Source: Aliiroseovarius sp. F20344
GTDB lineage: Bacteria; Pseudomonadota; Alphaproteobacteria; Rhodobacterales; Rhodobacteraceae
Length of the DNA: 64,000 nt
Assembly (NCBI RefSeq): GCF_023016155.1
Contig: NZ_JALKBG010000008.1
Location: 746,501-810,500, forward strand
Reading direction: 5' to 3'
Part shown: positions 47,128 to 55,300 of the stretch, piece by piece
Layout of the letters: the number at the start of each line of letters is the position of its first letter
Numbering within the stretch: position 1 is the stretch's first letter
Translations under genes and position numbers: made by a program
Notes under the pieces: generated by a model
The model's database searches: none
What the model saw: only the letters and a program-made list of their open reading frames with translations
Told to the model about the DNA's origin: nothing

Positions 47128-48525
47128 TTACAGATCTTTTGCAAGCTCGGATAGAACGGCGGGGATGGCCATCACGTCTTCTCGCGTGCAGGTGAATTGT
47201 CCTACAGACACTCGAATGACAAAGGATCCGTCGTGATAGGTCTGCGTCAGATAGATGCGTCCGTCGCGGTTTACACGCTCCAACAATTCGGCGGTTTTCG
47301 CGTCGTCGCGATAGCGGAAGCTAAAGAGCGATAGGATCGGAGGCGTCGTAATCTCGAAGCCGGGCAGGGCGGCGATGGCCTCGCTCGCCTCGTTCGCCCA
47401 CGCGACGTGGTTTCGGATGCGGGCGCGCAGGCCCGACAGGCCCTCGGCGCGCAAGAGGAACCAGATTTTCAGCGCGCGGAACCGGCGGCCAAGGGGCAGG
47501 GTCCACTCGTTGTAATTTACGATCTCGTCCGCGCCCTGCGTCTTCAGGTATTCTGGGCGCAGCCCCATTGCGCCGATTTGCGGACCGGGATCGCGCAGGA
47601 ACTGCACGGCGCAATCGAACTGCGCGCCCAGCCATTTATGCGGGTTGAAGATGATGCTGTCAGCGTCTTCGATCCCCGCCCACAGATGACGGAACTCTTC
47701 GCATATCATCGCGGACCCCGCCCACGCGGCGTCCACATGAACGGTCAGCCCATGGCTTTGCGCCACTTTGATGCAGGCAGCAATGTTATCGCAGGCCCCG
47801 ATCGAGGTGCCGCCGACGCACAGCACGACGCCTGCAGGTTTACGCCCGGCGGCGATGTCGTCGCGGATCAGACGATCCAGCGCGTCCGGGTCCATAGACC
47901 ATGTGGGGTGGCCAGGAATTGTGGGCACCTTTACAAGATTGTCCTGCCCGATCCCCGACAAGCGAACGGCCTTGTCGACGCTGGAATGGGTCTGCGCGCT
48001 GGCATAGATGCGAAGCTGAGGCGCACCGGAGAGTCCTTTGGTGATGCCGGTATGATCCAGCGCAAGCTCTCGCATCGTGGTTACGGCGGAGAACGTAGCG
48101 GTTGTCGCGCTGTCATGGATGGTGCCGGTGAAGTCTTCGGGCAGACCCATTCCGTCACGCAACCAGCGGATCACCAAATCCTCCATTTCATTGGCGGCAG
48201 GGGCGGTCTGCCACAGCATCGCTTGGGCCGACATCGCGTTGGCCAGTTGCTCGGCCAGCATCGAAGCGGGGGCGGCATTGGCAGGGAAGTAGGCAAAGAA
48301 ACGCGGATGCTGCCAATGCGTCATGGCGTCGGGCACAAGGCGGGTGAAGTCGTCAAATATCGTTTCTACCGGCTCTGGGATCTCGGGAACCGGGGACTCG
48401 ATCTTGGCCAGAAACTCGCCGGGGGCCAAATCCGGGCGCACCGGACGATCGCGCAGACCCGTGTGATAATCGCGCGCCCAGTCAGCGGCCTTTTTTTGCC
48501 AGTCGGCCAGATCGTCATAGTTCAT
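47128..48525 (-). CDS. PLP-dependent group II decarboxylase (aromatic L-amino acid type)
   Basis: A 465-residue pyridoxal phosphate enzyme. The PLP Lys is in IIFNPHKWLGAQFDC, with HVDAAWAGSAMI and GVVLCVGGTSIGACDNI upstream; HWQHPRFFAYFPANAAPASM near the start is typical of the tryptophan/tyrosine/DOPA decarboxylase group. The product is an amine plus CO2, but the substrate amino acid is not evident. AAGGGAG lies 7 bases before the ATG, and a good promoter (TTGACA-N16-TAACAT) lies just upstream. It is monocistronic by context. Confidence 0.92.
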   Translation of the reverse strand: MNYDDLADWQKKAADWARDYHTGLRDRPVRPDLAPGEFLAKIESPVPEIPEPVETIFDDFTRLVPDAMTHWQHPRFFAYFPANAAPASMLAEQLANAMSAQAMLWQTAPAANEMEDLVIRWLRDGMGLPEDFTGTIHDSATTATFSAVTTMRELALDHTGITKGLSGAPQLRIYASAQTHSSVDKAVRLSGIGQDNLVKVPTIPGHPTWSMDPDALDRLIRDDIAAGRKPAGVVLCVGGTSIGACDNIAACIKVAQSHGLTVHVDAAWAGSAMICEEFRHLWAGIEDADSIIFNPHKWLGAQFDCAVQFLRDPGPQIGAMGLRPEYLKTQGADEIVNYNEWTLPLGRRFRALKIWFLLRAEGLSGLRARIRNHVAWANEASEAIAALPGFEITTPPILSLFSFRYRDDAKTAELLERVNRDGRIYLTQTYHDGSFVIRVSVGQFTCTREDVMAIPAVLSELAKDL

Positions 48526-48552
48526 TGCACGCTCCCTTGAATAACAGTTGCG

Positions 48553-48580
48553 ATGTTAATTAATTGGGGTGATCTGTCAA
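48553..48580 (-). promoter_or_regulatory. Promoter of the PLP decarboxylase gene
   Basis: Read leftward: consensus -35 TTGACA (48575-48580), 16-base spacer, -10 TAACAT (48553-48558). The predicted start lies about 20 bases before the start codon. Confidence 0.6.
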
Positions 48581-48586
48581 GATGCG

Positions 48587-48612
48587 AAAACCCCGACGCA
48601 ATGGCCGGGGTT
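48587..48612 (-). terminator. Terminator of tpiA
   Basis: Read leftward: AACCCCG, about 10-base loop, CGGGGTT followed by TTC. It lies 25 bases after the tpiA stop and just before the decarboxylase promoter. Confidence 0.7.
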
Positions 48613-48637
48613 AAGAGCAAGTGATTCCTAAAAGGGA

Positions 48638-49384
48638 TCAGGATGATGCAAGCGCCGCGATGATCTGACCGAAATCTTCGGCCTTCAGGCTGGCCCCGCC
48701 AACCAGCGCACCATCGACGTTGGACACGCCGAAAATATCAGCGGCATTGCTTGGTTTGACCGACCCACCATAGAGAATGCGCGTTGACAGGCCGACGCCG
48801 TCACCAAAGCGGCGCACAAGACGGGCGCGAATAAAATCATGCACGTCGCCGATCTGATCCAGCGTCGGGACTTTCCCTGTGCCAATCGCCCAAATGGGTT
48901 CATAGGCGACAACCAAATTTTCACCTGTGACCTGATCGGGTATCGAGCCCGCCAGCTGTCCGCCGATAATATCAAGCGTGTTGTTGGTCTCGCGCTCTTC
49001 CAGACTTTCGCCGCAGCAGATCACAACCTTCAGACCAGACTCAATTGCGGCGCGCGCCTTCAAGCGCACATGGTTGTCGCTTTCATTGTGATCTTCGCGA
49101 CGTTCCGAATGGCCAAGGATCACATGGGTTGCGCCCGCGTCCTTCAGCATCTGGGCCGAGATGTCACCGGTATGTGCGCCGGTTTCGGCATTGTGGCAAT
49201 CCTGCCCACCGATGGCGATGCCATCCCCGCAGACCGAGGACGCGCGGTGGATCAACGTGGCCGGGGGACAGATCAAGATATCACAATCTGCGTCACCGTA
49301 ACTTTGCGCCAGCGCCTCCAGCTCGGCCAGGTTGTCTTGCAGGCCATTCATTTTCCAATTGCCCGCTGCCATCTTGCGCCGCAT
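48638..49384 (-). CDS. tpiA: Triosephosphate isomerase
   Basis: Interconverts dihydroxyacetone phosphate and glyceraldehyde 3-phosphate. The 248-residue TIM barrel has AAGNWKMNG (catalytic Lys), VILGHSERR (His) and VAYEPIWAIGTGK (Glu), then YGGSVKPSNA and GALVGGASL. The start is ATG 49384 with AAGGGAG about 6 bases upstream; the open frame continues further out but is not conserved. It diverges from the 2OG-dioxygenase gene. Confidence 0.98.
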   Translation of the reverse strand: MRRKMAAGNWKMNGLQDNLAELEALAQSYGDADCDILICPPATLIHRASSVCGDGIAIGGQDCHNAETGAHTGDISAQMLKDAGATHVILGHSERREDHNESDNHVRLKARAAIESGLKVVICCGESLEERETNNTLDIIGGQLAGSIPDQVTGENLVVAYEPIWAIGTGKVPTLDQIGDVHDFIRARLVRRFGDGVGLSTRILYGGSVKPSNAADIFGVSNVDGALVGGASLKAEDFGQIIAALASS

Positions 49385-49515
49385 GTCGATCTCCCTTGTG
49401 ATGTTCGGACTGTTTTCCATTGCGGCGCGCGGGGCGTCAAGTCCTGCGGCCATTTTGCCGTTGATCCGTATGGTGCGTCCTGTAGAAGCGGGCAAGACTA
49501 TCTATGAGGTTTTCG

Positions 49516-50433
49516 ATGATCCCCAGACTGGATGCTGCCCTGATTGATGCCCGTGACCCCGCCACGATGGCCGAGCTGTTGCGCGGTGTGCAGGAGGTCG
49601 GCTTTCTGACCGTTCACAACACGGCGATCAGCAATGATGAACTGTCTGCGACAATTGCGATGTATCGCAAGTTCTTCCATCAGCCCGATGCGGTGAAAGA
49701 CGTCGTCAACATGGCGAAAACGGGTGCAAATCGCGGGTGGGGGGCCGCAGGCAGCGAGCAAGTGGATCCTGATGCCAATCCCGATTTTAAAGAAGTCTTC
49801 GATTGCGGGTTCGAACTGGCCGCGGATGACCCTTTGCGGGCAGAGAACCTGTCGGTCTACGGTGACAATCAATGGCCCGAGCTTGAGGAGTTCCGCGAAG
49901 CCATCCAAGCTTACTACGCCAAAGCCTTGGGCGTCGCGATGGGCGTTCTTCGGGGAATTGCGGCCGCGATCGGCGAGGATGAGACCTATTTCGATGCGGC
50001 CTTCACCCGACCGATGGCGCTTTTGCGTGGAAACTACTATCCACCGCGCCCGGATTGGGCGGGGGACAAGGATTTCGGAATTGCGGCGCATACGGATTAC
50101 GGCTGCGTGACGCTTTTGGCCTCGGACGGTGTGGCCGGGCTTGAAGTGCTGGGAGCAGACGAAACCTGGATGCCGGTGGATGCACCGCTTGGGGATTTTG
50201 TCATCAACTTCGGCGAGATGCTGGAAATGTGGACAGGTGGCCGGGTGAAAGCGACCTTGCACCGCGTGGTTGGATCAGGGGACGAGCGGGTATCTGTCCC
50301 GATGTTCTTCAATCCTAACCACGACACCAATGTGGCCCCGAAAGGCGCGGATCAGGCCATTCTGGCTGGGGACCACATGAAGAAGCGGTTTGATGAGACC
50401 TATCTGCACCTGATGACGCGAAACGCCTCTTAA
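49516..50433 (+). CDS. Isopenicillin N synthase-like 2OG-Fe(II) dioxygenase
   Basis: A 305-residue non-heme iron oxygenase. The iron ligands are H192 and D194 (HTDYG) and H249 (ATLHRV), and a downstream RVSVPMFFNP holds the co-substrate Arg. The N-terminal DIOX_N-like region (GFLTVHNTAISNDELSATI) places it with the plant-like/IPNS group, not the AlkB or JmjC groups. The start is ATG 49516 with GAGG 6 bases upstream; ATG 49504 is the alternative. The substrate is unknown. It converges with the TfoX-like gene, overlapping by 4 bases. Confidence 0.9.
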   Translation: MIPRLDAALIDARDPATMAELLRGVQEVGFLTVHNTAISNDELSATIAMYRKFFHQPDAVKDVVNMAKTGANRGWGAAGSEQVDPDANPDFKEVFDCGFELAADDPLRAENLSVYGDNQWPELEEFREAIQAYYAKALGVAMGVLRGIAAAIGEDETYFDAAFTRPMALLRGNYYPPRPDWAGDKDFGIAAHTDYGCVTLLASDGVAGLEVLGADETWMPVDAPLGDFVINFGEMLEMWTGGRVKATLHRVVGSGDERVSVPMFFNPNHDTNVAPKGADQAILAGDHMKKRFDETYLHLMTRNAS

Positions 50434-50738
50434 AGCGCGTCAAGCGCGCGGCGGGCCCAATCGGTTGCAAGCTCGGGATCGTCCAAGGCGTCCTCGGGCA
50501 GGGTCCAATATCCCATGGTTTTGCCATTCATCCCGAAAATGCGGCTGCCCGCATCCACCATAGCGTCGGCAAAACCGCCTTTCGCTTTCAGGAAGACCTC
50601 ACCCTCGCTGGACAGGATCGCAAATACTTGTCCGTCGCAGTAAAACGTGGCCCCACCCATCATCTTGCGATGCGTCAGCGGACCCAGCCCGGAAAAGAGC
50701 TCTTTCACAAAAGCGATGTCGCTGTTGGTGACAGACAT
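50430..50738 (-). CDS. TfoX/Sxy N-terminal domain protein
   Basis: A 102-residue protein consisting of the TfoX N-terminal domain only: FVKELFSGLGPLTHRKMMGG, TFYCDGQVFAILSSEGEVFL and GYWTLPEDALDDPELATDWA. Full-length TfoX regulates competence in gamma-proteobacteria; stand-alone N-domains are common in alphaproteobacteria and have no proven role. Its start overlaps the stop of the SufA/IscA-type gene by one base, so it is probably co-transcribed with the Fe-S genes. Confidence 0.85.
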   Translation of the reverse strand: MSVTNSDIAFVKELFSGLGPLTHRKMMGGATFYCDGQVFAILSSEGEVFLKAKGGFADAMVDAGSRIFGMNGKTMGYWTLPEDALDDPELATDWARRALDAL

Positions 50739-51130
50739 CAGAATTTCGGAGGGGCGTTCAAATCCGCAGGGGCGGCAGAGAGTGTATCGTCAAACTTGAT
50801 CGATTCACCGCAGCCGCAGGCCTCGGTCACGTTCGGGTTGTTAAACTTGAAGCCGCTTTCCAGAAGCGAGACCTCATAGTCTATCTCGGTCCCGAAAAGG
50901 AACATCTGCGCCATCGGGGCGATCATCACGCGGGCATTGCCCTGTTCAACCACCTCGTCATGGGCTTCAACTTCGTCGACATAGTCCATGGTGTATTCCA
51001 TCCCCGCACAGCCGCCTTTCTTGACGCCGATGCGCAGGCCTTTATGGCCGTCCTTCTCCATCAGCTTGGCAATCTGAGCCTCGGCTGCTGGGGTCATGGT
51101 GATAGGTGATTTGCCGGGAATGCCGAACAT
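50738..51130 (-). CDS. A-type iron-sulfur carrier (SufA/IscA family)
   Basis: A 130-residue cluster carrier. Cluster-ligand Cys are in KKGGCAGMEY and EACGCGESI, in the HesB fold, with a short unconserved C-terminal tail. Its place next to a SufT-type gene argues for the SUF pathway, although a two-gene SatD/DUF3307 module now lies between them. It is the second A-type carrier in the window, the first being ErpA-like near 27 kb. It follows DUF3307 by 29 bases and overlaps the TfoX-like gene by one base. Confidence 0.88.
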   Translation of the reverse strand: MFGIPGKSPITMTPAAEAQIAKLMEKDGHKGLRIGVKKGGCAGMEYTMDYVDEVEAHDEVVEQGNARVMIAPMAQMFLFGTEIDYEVSLLESGFKFNNPNVTEACGCGESIKFDDTLSAAPADLNAPPKF

Positions 51131-51159
51131 GTCTGTGATCCTTGTCGCTTGTCCCTAAT

Positions 51160-51867
51160 TTAGGGAAGCAGGGCGGTAATCTCAAGCGGGGGCAGAAGGG
51201 AAAGCAGGCCTTGGGTGGCGAAACCTATCAGGATGGCCCAGCCGAAACTGGCCAAAGTGCCGATGATCACATATTCGGCAGTGCGCTGGTCACGGCTTGC
51301 GGTGCCAAAACGCAAGATGGATTTGGCGGCAATCAGGAAGCCTACGCCAAGGGGCAGCTCTGCCAGGATCAGGACAAAGACCAGCCCACGCTCCAAAACG
51401 CCAATGGTCCAGCCGCCGCCCTTCAGTCCGTTGTTGCGGATCCGCATGGAGTGAGGCTGCATGAGAAGACCCACAGCAAATCCGCCGGCGCGGGTGGCAA
51501 GGATAAACCCTGTGGCGAGCGCCATAAGGGGCAAGGCGGTATCGGGCCATACGCCCCAGAGGCTTGGCACGTATGCCGCCACGGCCAAGAGGGTCAGCAG
51601 ATGCGCCGCTTGATCCCACAGAAAACCCGAAAGTTTCCGGAATCCACCCCATTGCTTCACAGCGTCGATGGCCAGATGGGCGAGGGCAAGCGCCAGCAGT
51701 TCGGGCGCGTCATAGACGCCCAGCGCGGCCTGAGCGGTGATCAGCACGATCAAAGCGTGAAGCAGCAAGACCGGAAAGCGCTGCTTGTTGTCGTTGATCC
51801 ATTTGGTTTGGAACACGAAATCAGCCAGCACATGGGCGAAGAGGAGAGCTGTGAAGGTTTCAATCAT
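51160..51867 (-). CDS. DUF3307 membrane protein (SatD partner)
   Basis: A 235-residue inner-membrane protein with about six hydrophobic segments. The N-terminal signature LLFAHVLADFVFQTKWINDN (His-x-x-x-Asp-Phe-x-x-Gln) identifies DUF3307, and further acidic or basic residues lie inside predicted helices (LAHLAIDAVKQ; FLWDQAAHLL), suggesting a metal site or a catalytic pocket within the membrane. Nothing is known of its reaction. It starts two bases after the satD stop, so the two proteins are translated together. From memory, DUF3307 and SatD genes pair in many phyla. Confidence 0.85.
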   Translation of the reverse strand: MIETFTALLFAHVLADFVFQTKWINDNKQRFPVLLLHALIVLITAQAALGVYDAPELLALALAHLAIDAVKQWGGFRKLSGFLWDQAAHLLTLLAVAAYVPSLWGVWPDTALPLMALATGFILATRAGGFAVGLLMQPHSMRIRNNGLKGGGWTIGVLERGLVFVLILAELPLGVGFLIAAKSILRFGTASRDQRTAEYVIIGTLASFGWAILIGFATQGLLSLLPPLEITALLP

Positions 51868-51869
51868 GT

Positions 51870-52511
51870 CTATAGCTCATGCATGTCAATGGCGCGTAAT
51901 GCGATCCAGATCGATTCAAACCCAGCGCCGTCCAGTGCCTTTGTGATGGCTTGACGAGATTTCCCCAAGCCCTTTGCGACTGAAGAGTAGCTGGGTATTT
52001 CTCCGGGTGCCAGCATTGGTAAAATGGCAGCGGCCTGCGCGGGGGTCCAGCTTTGAGAGATGTGGTCTACCAATACAAAGGCTGCGCTGACCGCTCCGAT
52101 GTCTTGATGGCTGAGTTCGACACTCACGGTTTTGGATTTCATACTGTCAAGAAGGCGACCGCTTTCAACAAACACCTGATCTGCGGACATGTTCAGATCG
52201 ATGCCCGGCTGGATTGGCCCAGCTTCGCCCTCAGCCACCGCCATAAATGTCGAAAACTCTTTGCCTTCGCATCTCAACGCTGCCCGAAAGGCCAATGCAG
52301 ATCGCAGTGCCAGTTCAGGCCGCGCAAGCCGTACCTGCCACCCATCCCCGCGTTGGCGGGTGAAGTGGAGGTCTTCTCCGTGCCATTCAGCCAAAGTCTC
52401 GGCGCAGTCCGAAAGCGCCTCAAATGCGCGCTCCAGATCCTCGGGCGACATCTGGGTCGAGCCGATGATGTCCCCGGTCAAGACAGCGATATTCGTCAGT
52501 TTTTCAGTCAT
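51870..52511 (-). CDS. SatD-family regulator: cyclase-like domain fused to helix-turn-helix
   Basis: A 213-residue soluble protein. The N-terminal 130 residues resemble a class III nucleotide cyclase: AVLTGDIIGSTQM (D14) and RQRGDGWQV (D56) lie 42 residues apart, like the two metal Asp residues of cyclases, and VESGRLLDSMKSKTVSVELS resembles the later N-x-A-A-R-L region. The C-terminal 174-200 segment (YSSVAKGLGKSRQAITKALD) is a helix-turn-helix. SatD was named for acid tolerance in streptococci, but its activity is not established. The start codon lies three bases from the first of four palindromes and no ribosome site is visible, suggesting a leaderless message and self-regulation. It is coupled to DUF3307. 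Confidence 0.82.
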   Translation of the reverse strand: MTEKLTNIAVLTGDIIGSTQMSPEDLERAFEALSDCAETLAEWHGEDLHFTRQRGDGWQVRLARPELALRSALAFRAALRCEGKEFSTFMAVAEGEAGPIQPGIDLNMSADQVFVESGRLLDSMKSKTVSVELSHQDIGAVSAAFVLVDHISQSWTPAQAAAILPMLAPGEIPSYSSVAKGLGKSRQAITKALDGAGFESIWIALRAIDMHEL

Positions 52512-52514
52512 GGT

Positions 52515-52622
52515 GCAACCATAATAGGTTGCGAATGACTAAATGCAACCTTTTTTGGTTGCGATTCAAGTTTAGCAACCCTTTTCGGTTGCCTTTCACG
52601 TTTCGCAATCCAAATGGGTTGC
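52515..52622 (-). promoter_or_regulatory. Four-palindrome operator array upstream of satD
   Basis: Four 18-bp palindromes GCAACC-N6-GGTTGC start at 52515, 52545, 52575 and 52605. Each is followed by a 12-base linker, so the period is exactly 30 bp. Sites 1-3 are perfect in both arms; site 4 has GCAATC on the left. Linkers and central six bases all differ, so this is not a simple duplication. The array spans nearly the whole gap between the SufT-type gene and satD. Thirty bp is close to three helix turns, so all sites face one side of the DNA. Confidence 0.92.
52521..52548 (-). promoter_or_regulatory. Putative satD promoter embedded in the operator array
   Basis: Read leftward: -35 TTGCAT (52543-52548, overlapping site 2), 16-base spacer, -10 TATTAT (52521-52526, the centre of site 1). 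Transcription would start at or next to the satD ATG. Confidence 0.55.
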
Positions 52623-52631
52623 GCTGGGCGT

Positions 52632-52997
52632 TTACATAAAGCCCAGCTCCAAACGTGCTTCGTCCGACATATTCTCCATGCCCCAGGGCGGTTCCCATGT
52701 CAGTTCGACATTGACCTGCTTCACGCCTGCGACTGGTTCGATCGCTTCGACCAGCCAGCCCGGCATCTCGCCCGCCACTGGGCAACCGGGGGCGGTAAGG
52801 GTCATGATCAGGTCGACTTCGTTCTGGTCGTTGATCTCGATCGTGTAAACGAGGCCAAGATCAAAGATATTCACCGGGATCTCGGGATCATAGACAGTGC
52901 GGCAGGCTTCAACCACTGCATCATAGAGCGGGTGTTCGACGCTGGACGGCTTGATCAGGGGTTCCCCTTCGATCCGTGTATCGGCTGTATTGGTCAT
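52632..52997 (-). CDS. sufT: SufT-like DUF59/MIP18 Fe-S assembly protein
   Basis: A 121-residue DUF59-domain protein taking part in Fe-S cluster maturation. The motifs YDPEIPVNIFDLGLVYTI, TLTAPGCPVAG (with the conserved Cys) and NVELTWEPPWGMENMSDEAR are typical of the SUF-linked group. The rest of the SUF operon (sufBCDS) is not in the window; the gene upstream, across 262 bases, is divergent. The SatD operator array begins 9 bases after its stop. Confidence 0.9.
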   Translation of the reverse strand: MTNTADTRIEGEPLIKPSSVEHPLYDAVVEACRTVYDPEIPVNIFDLGLVYTIEINDQNEVDLIMTLTAPGCPVAGEMPGWLVEAIEPVAGVKQVNVELTWEPPWGMENMSDEARLELGFM

Positions 52998-53259
52998 GTT
53001 GGTCTCGTTCTAATCCTGAGCAAACATATAGGGTTCTCGTGGCCAGAGGTCCAGAGCTGCAATGTGTCACATGGTAAAGTGACGAAAAGATTGCTTGAAC
53101 ACTCGCTTAAAAAGGTCCAAGGGGACTCAGCTTTATATTGACGAAGAAGTGGCCAATTTTCGCCATAGTTGTGGGGCAACCCTAGCCGAAGCGAAGAACC
53201 ATTTTCGATTGATACATTCGCTCACGGGTGTTGGGGATTAATTAAGGGATCGTGGCGGT

Positions 53260-53514
53260 ATGACCACGGATATTGAAGGCCCTTCGAAACGAGGGTCGAT
53301 TAAAAAAAATCGGATTGATCAATTGTCGGAAGCGGCGCAGATGGTTCAGGGATTTGCCTATGACCTTGCCGCTTATCTCGATCCAATCACGACAACCGAG
53401 TTGATGTTGACCAGCAGAAGGCTGGAACGTCTGGCTGAGCGCTTGTCGAAAGAGCCCGATGTGCTGGCGGCGTTGGTCAAATTGGATGATGCCGGAGCAG
53501 AGGTTGATGGCTAA
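53260..53514 (+). CDS. Small hypothetical helical protein
   Basis: An 84-residue protein I do not recognise. It is mostly amphipathic helix: RIDQLSEAAQMVQGFAYDLA, then TELMLTSRRLERLAERLSKE and a short acidic end. There is no signal peptide, membrane segment or Cys. The ATG at 53260 has GGCGG close upstream; the preceding 260 bases hold no other gene. It is followed by tgt after 54 bases. It could be a small regulatory or structural protein; evidence for a function is lacking. Confidence 0.6.
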   Translation: MTTDIEGPSKRGSIKKNRIDQLSEAAQMVQGFAYDLAAYLDPITTTELMLTSRRLERLAERLSKEPDVLAALVKLDDAGAEVDG

Positions 53515-53568
53515 GGCCATCTGACAAAAGCGCTTGGCTTTCGGGCTGTGTTGGGTCACATCTCGGCC

Positions 53569-54711
53569 ATGACTGATCAAAGCACGAAAAACTTCTCGTA
53601 CACGCTTAAGGCCACGGATGGGATGGCACGCACCGGGGTGATATCAACGCCTCGCGGCGACATCCGCACGCCAGCCTTCATGCCTGTGGGCACTGCGGCC
53701 ACTGTGAAGGCGATGATGCCTGAAAGCGTTGCCGCGACAGGTGCGGACATTCTGTTGGGCAACACCTATCACCTGATGTTGCGCCCCACCGCAGAACGGA
53801 TCGACCGTTTGGGTGGGCTGCACAAGTTCATGAATTGGGACAAACCGATCCTGACGGATAGCGGCGGGTTTCAGGTCATGTCTCTGGCAAGCCTTCGCAA
53901 GCTGACCGAGAAGGGCGTGACCTTCAAATCGCATATCGACGGGTCCAAGCATGAGCTGACGCCGGAACGGTCTATGGAAATTCAGCGCCTGTTGGGTTCG
54001 GACATCGTCATGTGCTTTGACGAATGCCCGGCATTGCCCGCTGATCGTGACCGGATTGCCGAAAGCATGCGCTTGTCCATGCGCTGGGCCGAGCGGTCAC
54101 GTGAAGCGTTTGGGGATCGGCCAGGATACGCGCTGTTCGGTATCATGCAGGGCGGACTTGAACGGGACTTCCGCGAGGAAAGTGCTGAGGCGCTGAAGGC
54201 CATCGGGTTTGAAGGCTACGCGATCGGCGGTTTGGCCGTGGGCGAGGGGCAGGAGGCCATGTTTGGCTGCCTCGACTTCGCGCCGGGGTTTCTGCCCGAA
54301 GACAAGCCCCGCTACCTGATGGGTGTCGGCAAGCCAGACGACATTGTTGGGGCCGTAAAACGTGGAGTGGACATGATGGATTGCGTGCTGCCGTCGCGGT
54401 CGGGCCGCACCGGTCAGGTTTGGACCCGCATGGGTGTTCTGAACATCAAGAACGCGCGCCATCAGGACGATCCGCGCCCGATTGACGAGAATTGCACCTG
54501 TCCGGCCTGCGCCAACTACTCACGCGCCTATCTGCATCACGTCTTCCGCTCGAACGAGATGATCTCGGGCATGCTGCTGACATGGCACAACCTGCATTAC
54601 TTCCAAGAAATCATGCAGGGCATGCGGGATGCCATTTCCGAGGGCCGGTTTGATGCGTGGGAGGCTGATTTCCACGCGACACGTGCCCAAGGGGATATTG
54701 ATCCGCTATAA
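53569..54711 (+). CDS. tgt: Queuine tRNA-ribosyltransferase
   Basis: Exchanges the wobble guanine of GUN-anticodon tRNAs, such as the tRNA-Asp genes in this window, for preQ1. The 380-residue TIM-barrel enzyme has [54 protein letters not shown] with the nucleophile Asp, and a zinc site [19 protein letters not shown] 53569 is used, as the conserved region begins soon after; a GTG at 53548 is possible. No clear ribosome site is seen. A flavodoxin-like gene follows after 6 bases. Confidence 0.97.
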   Translation: MTDQSTKNFSYTLKATDGMARTGVISTPRGDIRTPAFMPVGTAATVKAMMPESVAATGADILLGNTYHLMLRPTAERIDRLGGLHKFMNWDKPILTDSGGFQVMSLASLRKLTEKGVTFKSHIDGSKHELTPERSMEIQRLLGSDIVMCFDECPALPADRDRIAESMRLSMRWAERSREAFGDRPGYALFGIMQGGLERDFREESAEALKAIGFEGYAIGGLAVGEGQEAMFGCLDFAPGFLPEDKPRYLMGVGKPDDIVGAVKRGVDMMDCVLPSRSGRTGQVWTRMGVLNIKNARHQDDPRPIDENCTCPACANYSRAYLHHVFRSNEMISGMLLTWHNLHYFQEIMQGMRDAISEGRFDAWEADFHATRAQGDIDPL

Positions 54712-54717
54712 GGGGAT

Positions 54718-55203
54718 ATGGCTGAGCTTCTGATCATATGGCATTCGCGCACGGGCGGCAGTCAACAGATGGCCGAGGCTGCCTATCACGCGGCGCAACC
54801 CGAAGGGCCAGCACGCATAATGCGCGCCGAAGATGCCCAGCCTGACGATCTGCTGGCTGCATCGGGATATCTGTTTTGTGCGCCCGAAAATCTGGCCAGT
54901 CTGTCGGGTCAGATGAAAGAGTTCTTCGATCGTTGCTATTATCCTGTTCTGGGCAAAATCGAAGGCCGACCCTATGCGCAGATGATATGTGCCGGATCGG
55001 ACGGGCAGGGGGCGGCGCGTCAGTTGGCGCGCATCGCAACAGGATGGCGGCTGCGCGAGGTCCAGCCCGCACTGATCCTTTGCACCCATGCCCAAACGCC
55101 GGAAGGGATTCTGGCACCTAAGAACCTGACCGATGATCAGCTTCAGCCGTGCCGCGAAATTGGGGCCGCAATGGCCGCCGGGCTTGCACTGGGCGTCTTT
55201 TAG
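54718..55203 (+). CDS. Flavodoxin-like NAD(P)H-dependent oxidoreductase family protein
   Basis: A 161-residue protein. The N-terminal phosphate-binding loop IIWHSRTGGSQQMAEAAY is the FMN loop of flavodoxin-fold proteins; GYLFCAPENLASLSGQMKEF and the later ICAGSDGQGAARQL are the other two FMN loops. It lacks long loops and extra domains, fitting an FMN-binding reductase or electron carrier. It begins 6 bases after tgt, so it is probably co-transcribed, although queuosine synthesis is not known to need it. Confidence 0.83.
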   Translation: MAELLIIWHSRTGGSQQMAEAAYHAAQPEGPARIMRAEDAQPDDLLAASGYLFCAPENLASLSGQMKEFFDRCYYPVLGKIEGRPYAQMICAGSDGQGAARQLARIATGWRLREVQPALILCTHAQTPEGILAPKNLTDDQLQPCREIGAAMAAGLALGVF

Positions 55204-55300
55204 CGCCACTGGCCCCGTTTTTCCTGTGGATATCCTTCTCAGACTCTTGTGGAACCGCGCACGGACCGTCACAATGCTGCGAAATACAGGTCAATAGGTG

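Noticed and set aside
52515-52622. CRISPR-like array of short repeats
   Set aside because: The 18-bp units are palindromic with variable centres and only 12-base linkers, far too short for spacers, and no cas genes are nearby.
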